From the NCBI GenBank assembly GCA_963822575.1, contig CAWGHZ010000007.1:1054001-1118000 (forward strand): a stretch of 64,000 nucleotides of DNA, read 5' to 3'. The position numbers and the translations under genes were made by a program. Below are positions 15,821 to 25,293 of this stretch, piece by piece (the stretch's first letter is position 1; the number at the start of each line of letters is the position of its first letter). Below the pieces are notes generated by a model, which did not search any database, had not been told where the DNA came from, and saw nothing but the letters and a program-made list of their open reading frames with translations. Source of the stretch: CAWGHZ01 sp963822575. Lineage in GTDB: Bacteria; Pseudomonadota; Alphaproteobacteria; MPNO01; DASWLB01.

Positions 15821-17248
15821 ATGATGGGGGGGTATAGCGTTGGGACCCGGACGCGGCGCGGTGCGCTCGCGGCTGCGGCGTTCGCGCTGGTAACTGCGAC
15901 GGCGGGCGCCGCGCCGGCGGCAACGCTCCAGGATGCGCTGGTCCAGGCCTACAACACGAGCCCCCGCCTTGCCGCCATCCGCGCGCGACTCAGAGCCACC
16001 GACGAAAGCGTGGCGACGGCCATGTCGGGCTGGCGCCCGACGCTGACGCTTTCCGGCAATATCGGCGAGAACTACACCAATTCGGGTTCGGGCGGGCGCA
16101 CCAGCTTCGGCGCGACCGGCGAACGGACCACCGAGCCGCGCAGCGCCAGCCTGTCGCTCAACGAAAGCATCTACCGCGGCGGGCGCACCGAGGCGGCGGT
16201 GAACCAGGCCGACTTCAACGTCAAGTCCGACCAGGCGCTGCTGCTCGACACCGAACAGCAAGTGTTGCTGGCCGCGGCCACCGCCTACATGGACGTGGTG
16301 CGCGACGAGGCGGTGGTCGATCTCAACGGCAGTAACGTCAAGGTTCTCCAGCGCCAGCTCGACGCAACGCGCGACCGCTTCCAGGTGGGCGAGGTGACGC
16401 GCACCGACGTGTCCCAGGCCGAGGCGAGCCTGGCCGGCGCGCATGCCGATCTGACCGCGGCCGAGGGCACGCTCGCCAACTCGCGCACGAACTATCTCGC
16501 GGTCGTCGGCACCATGCCCGGCACCTTGCGGCCGACGCAGCCGTTGGCGAGCCTGCCAGCCAACCTGAAGGAGGCGACGGCGCTGGCCGGGGACAAGGCG
16601 TTCCCGGTGCTCGAGGCGTCCTACACCGAGCAGGCGGCGCGCGAAAACGTCGACCTGATCTTTGGCGAGCTGCTGCCGCTGGTTACGGTCGGCGGCAGTC
16701 TCAGCGATTCGCGCGACAACGGCATCCAGGGCGCATTCTCCAAGTCGGCGGCGCTCACCCTCAACGTCACCGTGCCGCTCTACGAATCGGGCAGCGTCTA
16801 CGCCCGGGTGCGCCAGGCGAAGGAGGTGGCGTCGCAGCGCCGCGGCGAGCTGGACCTGGCGGTGCGGACCGCCATTCAGACCGCGACCACCGCGTGGAAC
16901 CAGCTCCAGACCGCGCGGGCCCAACTCAGCTCGTTCACCGCGCAGGTCAACTCGGCACAAATCGCCCTCAACGGCATTCAGCAAGAGGCCCAGGTCGGCC
17001 AGCGCACCGTTCTCGACGTGCTCACCACGCAACAGACTCTGCTGACCGCCCAGGTGAACCTTGTGCGGGCGCGCCACGACCTGGTGATTGCCAGCTACAG
17101 CGTGCGCTCGGCCGTCGGCGCGCTCACCGCGCGGGACCTCAAGCTGCCGGTCAACTATTACGACTACGTCCAGCATTACAAGGACACGCGCTATCGCTGG
17201 TTCGGCACCGGCATCAGCACCGAGGACCGCCGCACCACGGGCAAATAG
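15821..17248 (+). CDS. tolC: TolC-family outer-membrane efflux/secretion channel
   Basis: About 475 residues with a signal peptide (residues 1-35, ending AGAAPAA). The mature part has two outer-membrane efflux repeats. In the first half these are TLQDALVQAYNTSPRLAAIRARLRATDE, IYRGGRTEA and DRFQVGEVTRTDVSQAEA; in the second, VPLYESGSVYARVRQAKEVASQRR and QVGQRTVLDVLTTQQTLLTAQVNLV. The protein should trimerise into the outer-membrane barrel and periplasmic tunnel used by type I secretion and RND pumps. Two adjacent ATGs (15821, 15824) lie about 10 bases after AAGG; the frame is open from 15782. No pump genes are adjacent, so it is a shared exit duct. Confidence 0.92.
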   Translation: MMGGYSVGTRTRRGALAAAAFALVTATAGAAPAATLQDALVQAYNTSPRLAAIRARLRATDESVATAMSGWRPTLTLSGNIGENYTNSGSGGRTSFGATGERTTEPRSASLSLNESIYRGGRTEAAVNQADFNVKSDQALLLDTEQQVLLAAATAYMDVVRDEAVVDLNGSNVKVLQRQLDATRDRFQVGEVTRTDVSQAEASLAGAHADLTAAEGTLANSRTNYLAVVGTMPGTLRPTQPLASLPANLKEATALAGDKAFPVLEASYTEQAARENVDLIFGELLPLVTVGGSLSDSRDNGIQGAFSKSAALTLNVTVPLYESGSVYARVRQAKEVASQRRGELDLAVRTAIQTATTAWNQLQTARAQLSSFTAQVNSAQIALNGIQQEAQVGQRTVLDVLTTQQTLLTAQVNLVRARHDLVIASYSVRSAVGALTARDLKLPVNYYDYVQHYKDTRYRWFGTGISTEDRRTTGK

Positions 17249-17310
17249 CGCCGCCCGTTCAGATTTTGTAAACCGTACCCGTCCACCTTGGCGGAAACGG
17301 GGTTCACGAC

Positions 17311-17994
17311 ATGGCCGATCCCAAACCGCAGCCGCAGCAGGAGCCGTCGATGGAGGAGATTCTGGCCTCCATCCGGCGGATCATCTCGGAGGACGACACC
17401 GACGCGCCGCACCCGGCCGCGGCCGCTCCGCCCGCGCCGGAGCCGACGCCCGAGCCGACGCCGGCGCCGGTGCGGCCAGCTCCCAAGCCTGCGGCGGCTG
17501 CCCTGCCGCCCGCGCCCGCGGCCAAGCCGGAGGCCGAGCCCGACGACGTGCTCGAGCTGACCGACCAGGTGGGGGAAGGCGGCAAGGTCGTGCCGCTCGC
17601 CGCGCTCGATGCCGCGCCTGCTGCGACCGAGGTGGAGCTTCGCGACATGGCCGACGACCCGGCGCCCGCCGTGCCGGAACCAGAACCCAAGCCCGAATTC
17701 GAGCCGGCGCCGGTGCCGGCGGCGGCCGCGCCGCGGACGGTGGCCGCGGAAGGCGATCTCGTTTCGCAGGCGACGGCCCAGGCGGCGACCGCCAGCCTCG
17801 CCGCTCTCGCCCAGGCGGTCGACCGCCAGGCGTCCGGCGCGCCGATCGGCGTCGGCGGGCGCACGCTCGAGGACCTGGTGAAGGAGATCATGCGGCCGAT
17901 GATTCGCGACTGGCTCGACGCCCACCTGCCGGGGCTGGTCGAGCGGCTGGTCCGGCGCGAAATCGAGCGCATCGCGCACGCGGCGCAGGACTAG
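17311..17994 (+). CDS. popZ: Polar organizing protein PopZ-like (DUF2497)
   Basis: 227 residues in the PopZ arrangement: a short N-terminal helix (EPSMEEILASIRRIISED, 10-28), a long Pro/Ala/Glu-rich disordered middle, and a C-terminal helical domain (GRTLEDLVKEIMRPMIRDWL, LPGLVERLVRREIERI). PopZ self-assembles at the cell pole through the C-terminal helices, and its N-terminal helix recruits ParB and signalling proteins. The position before valS is the same as in other alphaproteobacteria. Base composition is very GC-rich, as expected for the linker. Confidence 0.88.
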   Translation: MADPKPQPQQEPSMEEILASIRRIISEDDTDAPHPAAAAPPAPEPTPEPTPAPVRPAPKPAAAALPPAPAAKPEAEPDDVLELTDQVGEGGKVVPLAALDAAPAATEVELRDMADDPAPAVPEPEPKPEFEPAPVPAAAAPRTVAAEGDLVSQATAQAATASLAALAQAVDRQASGAPIGVGGRTLEDLVKEIMRPMIRDWLDAHLPGLVERLVRREIERIAHAAQD

Positions 17995-18020
17995 CGCGCC
18001 CCGCCTGACGCCGCGTAGAA

Positions 18021-18041
18021 GGCCGGATGACAAGTCCGGCC
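18021..18041. other. Short perfect inverted repeat between popZ and valS
   Basis: GGCCGGA and TCCGGCC flank a 7-base spacer. It sits 26 bases past the popZ stop and 22 before the valS ATG. There is no T run, so it is not a standard terminator. It could stabilise or attenuate the transcript, or be chance in GC-rich DNA. Confidence 0.35.
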
Positions 18042-18062
18042 GGAACGCGTTAAACACCCGCC

Positions 18063-20729
18063 ATGCTGGACAAGACCTACAACCCGGCCGAGGCCGAGGC
18101 CCGCCAGTACGCCCGCTGGGAAGAGGCGGGCGCATTCGCCTGCGGCCACACCAGGGGCGGACCCGAGCCCGGCCAGCGCGCCTTCACCATCGTGATTCCG
18201 CCGCCCAACGTGACGGGCAGCCTGCACATGGGGCACGCGCTCAACAACACGTTGCAGGACATATTGGCTCGGTACGAGCGGATGCGCGGGCGCGACGTCC
18301 TGTGGCAGCCCGGCACCGACCATGCCGGCATCGCGACGCAGATGGTCGTCGAGCGCCAGTTGGCCGCCGAAGGCAAGACACGCCAGGAGATGGGGCGCGA
18401 GGCGTTCATCGAGCGCATCTGGAAATGGAAGGCGGAATCGGGCGGCACCATCGTGGGCCAGCTCCGCCGCCTCGGCGCGTCGTGCGACTGGGCGCGCGAG
18501 CGCTTCACGATGGACGAAGGCCTGTCGGCGGCCGTGCGGCGCGTGTTCGTCACGCTCTACCGCGAGGGGCTGATCTACAAGGACAAGCGGCTGGTCAACT
18601 GGGACCCGAAGCTGCACACCGCGATCTCCGATCTCGAGGTCGAGAACCGCGAAACGACGGGCAAGCTCTGGTACTTCCGCTATCCGCTGGAGGGCGGCGA
18701 GGGCCACATCACCGTCGCCACGACGCGGCCCGAGACGATGCTCGGCGACACGGCGGTCGCGGTGCATCCCGAGGACGCGCGCTACGCTCATCTGGTGGGC
18801 AGGCACGTCATTCTGCCGCTCGTCGGAAGGCGCATCCCGATCGTCGCCGACGAGTACGCCGACCCGGAGAAGGGCGCCGGGGCGGTGAAGATCACCCCGG
18901 CGCACGACTTCAACGACTTCGAGGTCGGGCGGCGTCATGGGCTCGATATGATCTCGGTGCTCGACGCAGATGCGCAGGTGTGCGACCCGGCGCCCGAGCG
19001 GTTCTGCGGTCTCGACCGGTTCGAGGCGCGCGACCGCGTGGTCGCCGAGATGGATTCGCTCGGCCTCCTCGAGAAGATCGAGGACAACGCCATGACCGTG
19101 CCGTACGGCGACCGGTCGGGCGTGGTCATCGAGCCGCGTCTCACCGACCAGTGGTATGTGAATGCGGCCGAACTGGCGAAGCCCGCGGTCCAGGCCGTCG
19201 AGCGCGGCGCGACCGTGTTCGTGCCGCGCCACTGGGAGAACACGTTCTTCGAGTGGATGAAGAACATCCAGCCCTGGTGCATCTCGCGCCAGCTCTGGTG
19301 GGGCCACCAAATTCCGGCGTGGTACGGGCCTGACGGGCGCATCTTCGTTGCCGAGACCGAGGACACGGCGCGCACCGAGGCCGCGGCGCACTACGGCAAG
19401 GCGACGGAGATCGAGCGCGACCCCGACGTGCTCGACACCTGGTTCTCATCGGCGCTGTGGCCGTTCTCGACGCTCGGCTGGCCCGATGAGACGCCCGAGC
19501 TCGCCCACCACTACCCGACCGACGTGCTGGTGACGGGCTTCGACATCATCTTCTTCTGGGTCGCGCGCATGATGATGATGGGGCTGCACTTCCGCGCGGA
19601 AGTGCCGTTCCACACCGTCTACATCCACGCGCTGGTGCGCGACGAGCGCGGCCAGAAAATGTCGAAGTCGAAGGGGAACGTGCTCGATCCCTTGGAGCTG
19701 ATCGACGCTTACGGCGCCGATGCACTGCGCTTCACCCTGACGGCGCTTGCCGCGCAGGGGCGCGACATCAAGCTCGCCCCCGCCCGCGTCGAGGGGTACC
19801 GGAACTTCGTCACGAAGCTGTGGAACGCGGCGCGCTATGCCGAGATGAACGGCTGCGCCGCCGCCGCCGGGTTCGATCCCGCCGCGGTGCGCCTCACCGT
19901 CAATCGCTGGATCGTGGGCGAGGCGGCGGCGTGCGAGCGCGCGGTGACCGAGGCGCTTGGCGAGTACCGCTTCAACGACGCGGCCGGCGCGATCTACCAC
20001 TTCACCTGGCACACGTTCTGCGACTGGTATCTCGAATTCACCAAGCCGATCCTGACCGGCGAGGACGCGGCGGCGGCGTCCGAGACGCGCGACACGACGG
20101 CGTGGGTGATCGAGCAGATACTGCACATCGCCCATCCCTTCATGCCGTTCGTCACCGAGGAGCTGTGGACGCAGCTCGCGCCGTCCGGCGGGCGCGCGAC
20201 GATGCTGGTGACCGCGTCCTGGCCGAAATTCGGCCCCGAGCTGGAGGACGCCGCGGCGCGCGACGAGATGGGCTGGGTGGTGCGGCTGATCGGTGCCGTC
20301 CGCGCGGTGCGCACCGAGATGAACGTGCCGGCGGCGGCGAAGATTCCGCTTCAGGTCGCCGGTGCCTCCGACGCCACCGCGTCGCGCATCGCAGCCCATT
20401 GCGAGCTGATCGAACGCCTCGCGCGGGTGACGGGCATTACGCCCGCCCCGGCGGCGCCAAAGGGCGCGCTGCAGATCGTCGTGGACGAGGCGACGTTCCT
20501 CCTGCCGCTTGCCGGCGTCATCGACGTTGCGGCGGAGACGGCGCGGCTCGCGCGCGAGCGCGACAAGGTGACGGCCGAGATCGGCAAGATCGACAAGAAG
20601 CTCGAAAACGAGAGCTTCGTCTCCCGTGCTCCCGCAGAGGTTGTGGAGGAGCAGCGTGAGCGCCGGGCGGACTACGCCGCGACGGCGGCCCGACTCGCCG
20701 AGGCGCTGGAGCGGCTGGCCGCGGTCTGA
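18063..20729 (+). CDS. valS: Valine--tRNA ligase
   Basis: 888 residues, a normal length. HIGH signature: PPPNVTGSLHMGHAL (46-60). KMSKS signature: KMSKSKGNV at about 531. The editing (CP1) domain shows TTRPETMLGDTAVAVHP, and the C-terminal coiled arm reads DVAAETARLARERDKVTAEI with KIDKKLENESFVSRAPAEVVE. It charges tRNA-Val in the cytoplasm. The frame is intact throughout, in contrast to argS. Confidence 0.98.
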   Translation: MLDKTYNPAEAEARQYARWEEAGAFACGHTRGGPEPGQRAFTIVIPPPNVTGSLHMGHALNNTLQDILARYERMRGRDVLWQPGTDHAGIATQMVVERQLAAEGKTRQEMGREAFIERIWKWKAESGGTIVGQLRRLGASCDWARERFTMDEGLSAAVRRVFVTLYREGLIYKDKRLVNWDPKLHTAISDLEVENRETTGKLWYFRYPLEGGEGHITVATTRPETMLGDTAVAVHPEDARYAHLVGRHVILPLVGRRIPIVADEYADPEKGAGAVKITPAHDFNDFEVGRRHGLDMISVLDADAQVCDPAPERFCGLDRFEARDRVVAEMDSLGLLEKIEDNAMTVPYGDRSGVVIEPRLTDQWYVNAAELAKPAVQAVERGATVFVPRHWENTFFEWMKNIQPWCISRQLWWGHQIPAWYGPDGRIFVAETEDTARTEAAAHYGKATEIERDPDVLDTWFSSALWPFSTLGWPDETPELAHHYPTDVLVTGFDIIFFWVARMMMMGLHFRAEVPFHTVYIHALVRDERGQKMSKSKGNVLDPLELIDAYGADALRFTLTALAAQGRDIKLAPARVEGYRNFVTKLWNAARYAEMNGCAAAAGFDPAAVRLTVNRWIVGEAAACERAVTEALGEYRFNDAAGAIYHFTWHTFCDWYLEFTKPILTGEDAAAASETRDTTAWVIEQILHIAHPFMPFVTEELWTQLAPSGGRATMLVTASWPKFGPELEDAAARDEMGWVVRLIGAVRAVRTEMNVPAAAKIPLQVAGASDATASRIAAHCELIERLARVTGITPAPAAPKGALQIVVDEATFLLPLAGVIDVAAETARLARERDKVTAEIGKIDKKLENESFVSRAPAEVVEEQRERRADYAATAARLAEALERLAAV

Positions 20730-20916
20730 CCGTTGCCGAGGTGATACAGGTCACAATCGCGCAGGATTTTCCCGTCCAGAATCCTTAAACTTTGTGGGCG
20801 ACGGACCACATTCATACCGGAGAGGCGTCACGACGGCTCGCCACGATGTGATCGGGAACCGTTCGGCAGCGCCGAGAAGATGCGCTAAGCTGTGGGCCCA
20901 GGCCCGGAGGTCGACC

Positions 20917-22512
20917 ATGGCGCGGTCGTTCTGGATATCGTTGGCGGTCGCCGCGTTAGTGGCGGCGGTGCCGCAGGCCCAAGCCCAGTTCATGGGCGGC
21001 GGCCCCATGCCCGACGCGGTCATGCAGTCGCTGTCGGATCGGCCGGACGCCGACAAGGCGCCCGGGCCCGCGGACGGGGCGCTGCGCGAGCTCTCGGGGC
21101 GGATCGCCTTCAGCGAGGAAGGGATCTCCTACACGACCGACGTCAGGGTCGAGATCACGTCGCTCTCACCGTTCCGCGGGCGGATGCTCGCGCCCGAGCC
21201 GCACCGCATCGGCGGCAGTCGCGATTTCCGGCTCGCGGCGGTAAGTCCCGCGCGGTGGTATGCGCTCTCCGAAGGCAGCTACGCGGACGGCACGCTCAAG
21301 TTCGAGCTGCCCTACGAATTCTGGACGGCAGGCGCGTCGGCGAAGCTGGAACGCTCGGGCGCCGGCTGGCGCGGTACCTTCACCTTCAAGACCCCCACCG
21401 CCTCGGTCTGGTTCGACGCGGACGGCAAAATCGATCTGCAGCGGGCGACCGGCCCGGCTCCGGCTCCGGCCCCCGCGACCGGCCCGACGATGATCGCCAA
21501 GGCACAGCCCAAGGCCGCGCCGCCCAAGCCCGCGCCCGCGCCACGGCCGGTCATCACCTGGAACGAACCGCGCCGGCCGGCGCCGCAGCCGGCAGCGAAG
21601 CCCGTCCCGGTGCCGCAGCCGGCGGCCAAGCCTGCCCCGGCACAGGTGGCCGCTCTGGCGCCAGCACCCGCGGCCAAGCCCCGGCCGGCGCCGCAGCCCG
21701 TAGCCAAACCCGTCCCGGCGCAGGTGGCCGCTCTGCCACCAGCGCCGCAGCCCGTGGCTAGGCCGAAGCCTCGCCCCGCCGCCTCCGCCTTCGCCGTGCC
21801 CGACATCGATGGCCATCGCCTGGCCCTCGTCATTGGCAACAGCACCTATAAGTCCGGCCGGCTGGAGAACCCGGTGAACGACGCGAAGCTGGTCACCGGC
21901 GCGCTGCGCAAGACCGGCTTCGAGGTGATCGAGGTGCTCAATGCCAGCCAGCGCGAGATGAAGCGCGCCATCCAGAAGTTCGGCGCGCGGCTGGACGAAT
22001 ATGGCAAGCACGCGGTCGCGCTGTTCTACTATGCGGGGCATGGCGTGCAGGCCAACGGCCGCAACTACCTGATTCCGGTCGATGCGCAGATCCAGCGCGA
22101 GACGGACCTCGACATCGAGGGCGTTCCGGCCGACTGGGTGGTGGAGCAGCTCGAGTTCGCGAAGAGTGCGCTCAACCTCATCATCCTCGATGCGTGCCGC
22201 AACAACCCGTTCTCTCGCGGCTTCCGCTCGGTCCAGGGCGGCCTCGCGCGGATGGACGCGCCGAGCGGCACGCTGATCGCCTACTCGACGGCGCCGGGCG
22301 AGGTCGCGGCCGACGGCGAGGGGGTGAACAGCCCGTATTCCAAGGCGCTGGCGCAGGCGATCCTGATCCGCGGCGAGCCGGTCGAGCAGGCGTTCAAGGA
22401 GGTGCGCGTCGCGGTGCGCAGTGCCACCAAGGGCGCGCAGACGCCGTGGGAAGCTTCGTCGCTCACCGGCGATTTCTACTTCCTCCCGGCGACGGAGGCA
22501 GGGCGCCGCTAG
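20917..22512 (+). CDS. Secreted caspase-like (C14) protein with N-terminal beta domain and Pro/Ala linker
   Basis: 531 residues. A signal peptide (1-23, ending AQAQ) is followed by a beta-rich domain (about 60-165), a Pro/Ala/Lys linker with repeated KPxPAQVAALxPAP, and a C-terminal caspase-fold domain (about 295-525). That domain shows RLALVIGNSTYKSGRLENPVNDA, catalytic His375 in YYAGHGVQ and Cys427 in ILDACRNNPF. ATG 20917 follows CCGGAGG. Bacterial proteins of this kind are called caspase family or orthocaspases; they cut after basic or acidic residues depending on subtype, and targets are unknown. Export to the periplasm is predicted, which is unusual for a death protease and suggests a different role. 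Confidence 0.85.
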   Translation: MARSFWISLAVAALVAAVPQAQAQFMGGGPMPDAVMQSLSDRPDADKAPGPADGALRELSGRIAFSEEGISYTTDVRVEITSLSPFRGRMLAPEPHRIGGSRDFRLAAVSPARWYALSEGSYADGTLKFELPYEFWTAGASAKLERSGAGWRGTFTFKTPTASVWFDADGKIDLQRATGPAPAPAPATGPTMIAKAQPKAAPPKPAPAPRPVITWNEPRRPAPQPAAKPVPVPQPAAKPAPAQVAALAPAPAAKPRPAPQPVAKPVPAQVAALPPAPQPVARPKPRPAASAFAVPDIDGHRLALVIGNSTYKSGRLENPVNDAKLVTGALRKTGFEVIEVLNASQREMKRAIQKFGARLDEYGKHAVALFYYAGHGVQANGRNYLIPVDAQIQRETDLDIEGVPADWVVEQLEFAKSALNLIILDACRNNPFSRGFRSVQGGLARMDAPSGTLIAYSTAPGEVAADGEGVNSPYSKALAQAILIRGEPVEQAFKEVRVAVRSATKGAQTPWEASSLTGDFYFLPATEAGRR

Positions 22513-22581
22513 GCGGCCCTAGGCACGGCGCGGCCGTGTGACTATGCTCCCCGCAACCCGCCATAAGCGCCGAGGGGAGAC

Positions 22582-24342
22582 ATGCCCGAAGGAACGACTG
22601 CCCGCACCCGTGCCCGGCCGCAGGGAAAACGCTTCGACAAGTCGCGCCTGCCGTCGCGCCACGTGACCGAGGGGCCGGAGCGCGCGCCGCACCGCTCCTA
22701 CCTCTATGCCATGGGGCTGACCGAGGAGGAGATCCACCAGCCGCTGGTCGGCGTCGCGACCTGCTGGAACGAGGCGGCGCCCTGCAACATCACCCTCTCG
22801 CGCCAGGCGCAGGCGGTGAAGAAGGGCGCACGAGCGGCAGGCGGCACGCCGCGCGAGTTCACCACCATCACCGTGACCGACGGCATCGCCATGGGCCATG
22901 CCGGCATGAAATCGTCGCTGGTGAGCCGCGACCTGATCGCGGATTCGGTCGAGCTCACCATGCGTGGGCATTGCTACGACGCGCTGGTGGGGCTTGCCGG
23001 GTGCGACAAGTCGCTGCCCGGCCTGATGATGGCGATGATCCGGCTCAACGTGCCGTCGGTGTTCATGTACGGGGGCACCATCCTGCCCGGGAAGTTCCGC
23101 GGCAAGGATGTGACGGTGGTCGACGTGTTCGAGGGCGTCGGCAAGTACGCCGCTGGCAAGTTCTCGGCGCGCGACCTCGCCGAGCTGGAATTGGTGGCCT
23201 GTCCGTGCGGCGGCTCGTGCGGCGGGCAGTATACGGCGAATACCATGGCCTGCGTGTCCGAGGCGCTGGGGCTCGCGCTGCCCAACTCTGCCGGCACGCC
23301 CGCGTCCTACGAATCGCGCGACGCCTTCGCCGAACAGTCGGGCGCGGCGGTGATGAATTTGCTGCAACTCAACCTTCGCCCGCGTGACATCGTCACCCGC
23401 GAGGCGCTGGAGAACGCGGCGATGGTGGTGGCGGCGACCGGCGGGTCGACCAATGCGGCGCTGCATCTGCCGGCCATCGCCCACGAGGCCGGTATCAAGT
23501 TCGACCTGTTCGACGTGGCGCGCATCTTCAAGAAGACGCCCTACATCGCCGACCTGATGCCCGGCGGGAAGTACACCGCCGCCGACATGTGGCAGGCGGG
23601 CGGCGTACCCGTGGTAATCCGCGAGCTACTGGACGCGAAGCTCCTGCATGGCGACTGCATGACCGTCACCGGCAAGACCATCGCGGAGAACCACAAGGGG
23701 GTGCGTTTCCCTGCCAACCAGGACGTGTTCCATCGCATTGCGAAGCCCCTGTCCAAGACCGGCGGCGTGGTGGGCCTCAAGGGCAACCTCGCGCCCGACG
23801 GCGCCATCGTGAAGGTCGCCGGCATGAAGTCGCTCGCCTTCCGCGGCAAGGCGCGCTGCTTCGACTGCGAGGAGGACGCGTTCGATGCGGTGCTGAAGAA
23901 GAAGATCAAGCCGGGCGAAGTGATCGTCATCCGCTACGAGGGGCCCAAGGGCGGGCCCGGCATGCGCGAGATGCTGTCGACCACCGCCGCGCTCTACGGC
24001 GAGGGGATGGGCGAGAAGGTGGCGTTGATCACCGACGGGCGCTTCTCCGGCGGCACGCGCGGCTTCTGCATCGGCCATGTCGGGCCGGAAGCGGCGGTCG
24101 GCGGGCCGATCGGGCTCCTCAAGAACGGCGACGTGATCGTGATCGACGCGAAGAAGGGACGGCTCGACGTCGAGCTGTCCGACGCCGAGCTGATGCGCCG
24201 GCGGCGCAAGTGGAAGCCGCGCATGCACGACTACCAGGCGGGTGCGCTGTGGCGCTACGCCCAGACGGTCGGCTCCGCCCGCTGGGGCGCGGTCACCCAC
24301 CCGGGCGCGAGTGCCGAGACGCACGTCTACGCGGACATCTGA
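22582..24342 (+). CDS. ilvD: Dihydroxy-acid dehydratase
   Basis: 586 residues of the IlvD/Edd family. Iron-sulfur ligands lie in VATCWNEAAPCN, GLAGCDKSLPG and ACPCGGSCGGQYTANTM. The C-terminal swivel contains ITDGRFSGGTRGFCIGHVGPEAA. It dehydrates 2,3-dihydroxy-isovalerate and -methylvalerate in valine and isoleucine synthesis. Some members of the family act on sugar acids; the GGSCGGQYTANTM and RFSGG regions look like IlvD. A VOC-family gene follows after 11 bases with its own AAGGAGG, so the two are probably co-transcribed. Confidence 0.93.
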   Translation: MPEGTTARTRARPQGKRFDKSRLPSRHVTEGPERAPHRSYLYAMGLTEEEIHQPLVGVATCWNEAAPCNITLSRQAQAVKKGARAAGGTPREFTTITVTDGIAMGHAGMKSSLVSRDLIADSVELTMRGHCYDALVGLAGCDKSLPGLMMAMIRLNVPSVFMYGGTILPGKFRGKDVTVVDVFEGVGKYAAGKFSARDLAELELVACPCGGSCGGQYTANTMACVSEALGLALPNSAGTPASYESRDAFAEQSGAAVMNLLQLNLRPRDIVTREALENAAMVVAATGGSTNAALHLPAIAHEAGIKFDLFDVARIFKKTPYIADLMPGGKYTAADMWQAGGVPVVIRELLDAKLLHGDCMTVTGKTIAENHKGVRFPANQDVFHRIAKPLSKTGGVVGLKGNLAPDGAIVKVAGMKSLAFRGKARCFDCEEDAFDAVLKKKIKPGEVIVIRYEGPKGGPGMREMLSTTAALYGEGMGEKVALITDGRFSGGTRGFCIGHVGPEAAVGGPIGLLKNGDVIVIDAKKGRLDVELSDAELMRRRRKWKPRMHDYQAGALWRYAQTVGSARWGAVTHPGASAETHVYADI

Positions 24343-24353
24343 AGGAGGTCGCG

Positions 24354-24902
24354 ATGGCGGACATTCCGCATTCCGAGCTCGGCCATGTCGGGATCTATGT
24401 CGAGAACCTCGATTGCATGATCGCGTTCTATGGCCGGGTGCTGGGCTACGTGGTGAACGACCGCGGCACGCCGCCCTTGGGCGGCAACGAGATGTGCTTC
24501 ATGAGCCGGAATCCCGACGAGCATCACCAGCTCGTCTTCATGGCAGGACGCCCGGCGGGCGTGCCGTCGCAGATCGTGCAGCTTTCGCACCGCATGCGCT
24601 CGCTCGCCGACCTTCGCGCCATGCACGCGATCGTCGCGGCCGAGCGCGAAGCCTCGGACATCCAGCTTCGCGCCCACGGCATCGCCTGGTCGATGTACTT
24701 CAAGGACCCGGAGGGCAATATCATCGAGTGCTACGTGCCGTCGCCCTGGTACGTACACGCGCCCTCGGCCATCCCGTTCGACTTCGAGACCATGACGGAC
24801 GAGCAGATTTTCGAGCACACCCGGACGGCGCTGGAAAAGCGCGACGATTTCCGGAGCTTCGCCGACTGGCGCAAGGACGCCGCGGCGCGCATGGGGGCTT
24901 GA
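24354..24902 (+). CDS. VOC-family (glyoxalase/extradiol dioxygenase fold) protein
   Basis: 182 residues. The metal-binding VOC fold is visible: LGHVGIYVENLDCMIAFYGRVLGY at the start (first His), HHQLVFMAGRP in the middle, and YFKDPEGNIIECYVPSPW near residue 125 (terminal Glu). It probably uses Fe2+ or Mn2+ and could be an extradiol-type dioxygenase or a lyase for a small substrate. It follows ilvD with a strong AAGGAGG site. The substrate is not evident. Confidence 0.82.
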   Translation: MADIPHSELGHVGIYVENLDCMIAFYGRVLGYVVNDRGTPPLGGNEMCFMSRNPDEHHQLVFMAGRPAGVPSQIVQLSHRMRSLADLRAMHAIVAAEREASDIQLRAHGIAWSMYFKDPEGNIIECYVPSPWYVHAPSAIPFDFETMTDEQIFEHTRTALEKRDDFRSFADWRKDAAARMGA

Positions 24903-24905
24903 CTC

Positions 24906-24937
24906 TTAACGGATATGTTAATTAACATATCCGTTAA
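24906..24937. promoter_or_regulatory. Perfect 32-bp palindrome over the arsR-type start codon (operator)
   Basis: TTAACGGATATGTTAA is followed immediately by its own reverse complement, so the site is perfectly symmetric with centre at 24921/24922. The last base is the A of the ArsR-family ATG (24937). It is AT-rich in a GC-rich setting. A dimeric winged-helix repressor of the downstream gene bound here would block both transcription and any leaderless translation start, which implies autoregulation. Confidence 0.85.
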
Positions 24938-25293
24938 TGAGTGACGCGACCGCCCAGCTCGACCGCACCTTCGCGGCGCTTGCAGACCCGACGCGCCGGG
25001 CCATTCTCGCCCGGCTGGCCGAGGGCGAAGCGACGGTCAACGAGCTGGCGGCGCCGTTCGCAATCTCGCTGCCGGCGATTTCGCGGCACCTCAAGGTGCT
25101 GGAGACGGCGCGACTGATCGTTCGCGAGCGCGACCGCCAGTACCAGCGCTGCCGCCTTGCACCGCGCGCGCTCACCGACGCGGCCGAATGGATCGAATTC
25201 ACCCGCGATTTCTGGACCCGGAGCCTCGACCGGCTCGAGGCGCACCTCGCCAAGGAGAAGGACGATGCCAAGCCCCGCCGCCCAAAGCGCTGA
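24937..25293 (+). CDS. ArsR-family transcriptional regulator
   Basis: 118 residues with the ArsR winged helix: RTFAALADPTRRAILARLAEGEATVNELAAPFAISLPAISRHLKVLETARLI covers helices 1-4 and the recognition helix (about residues 45-62). The metal-binding ELCVCDL motif of metal-sensing ArsR proteins is absent. It belongs with the ArsR proteins paired with SRPBCC genes, whose inducers are mostly unknown. The ATG has no room for a leader between it and the palindromic operator, so the message may be leaderless. It overlaps the SRPBCC gene by 29 bases, so the two are coupled. Confidence 0.9.
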   Translation: MSDATAQLDRTFAALADPTRRAILARLAEGEATVNELAAPFAISLPAISRHLKVLETARLIVRERDRQYQRCRLAPRALTDAAEWIEFTRDFWTRSLDRLEAHLAKEKDDAKPRRPKR

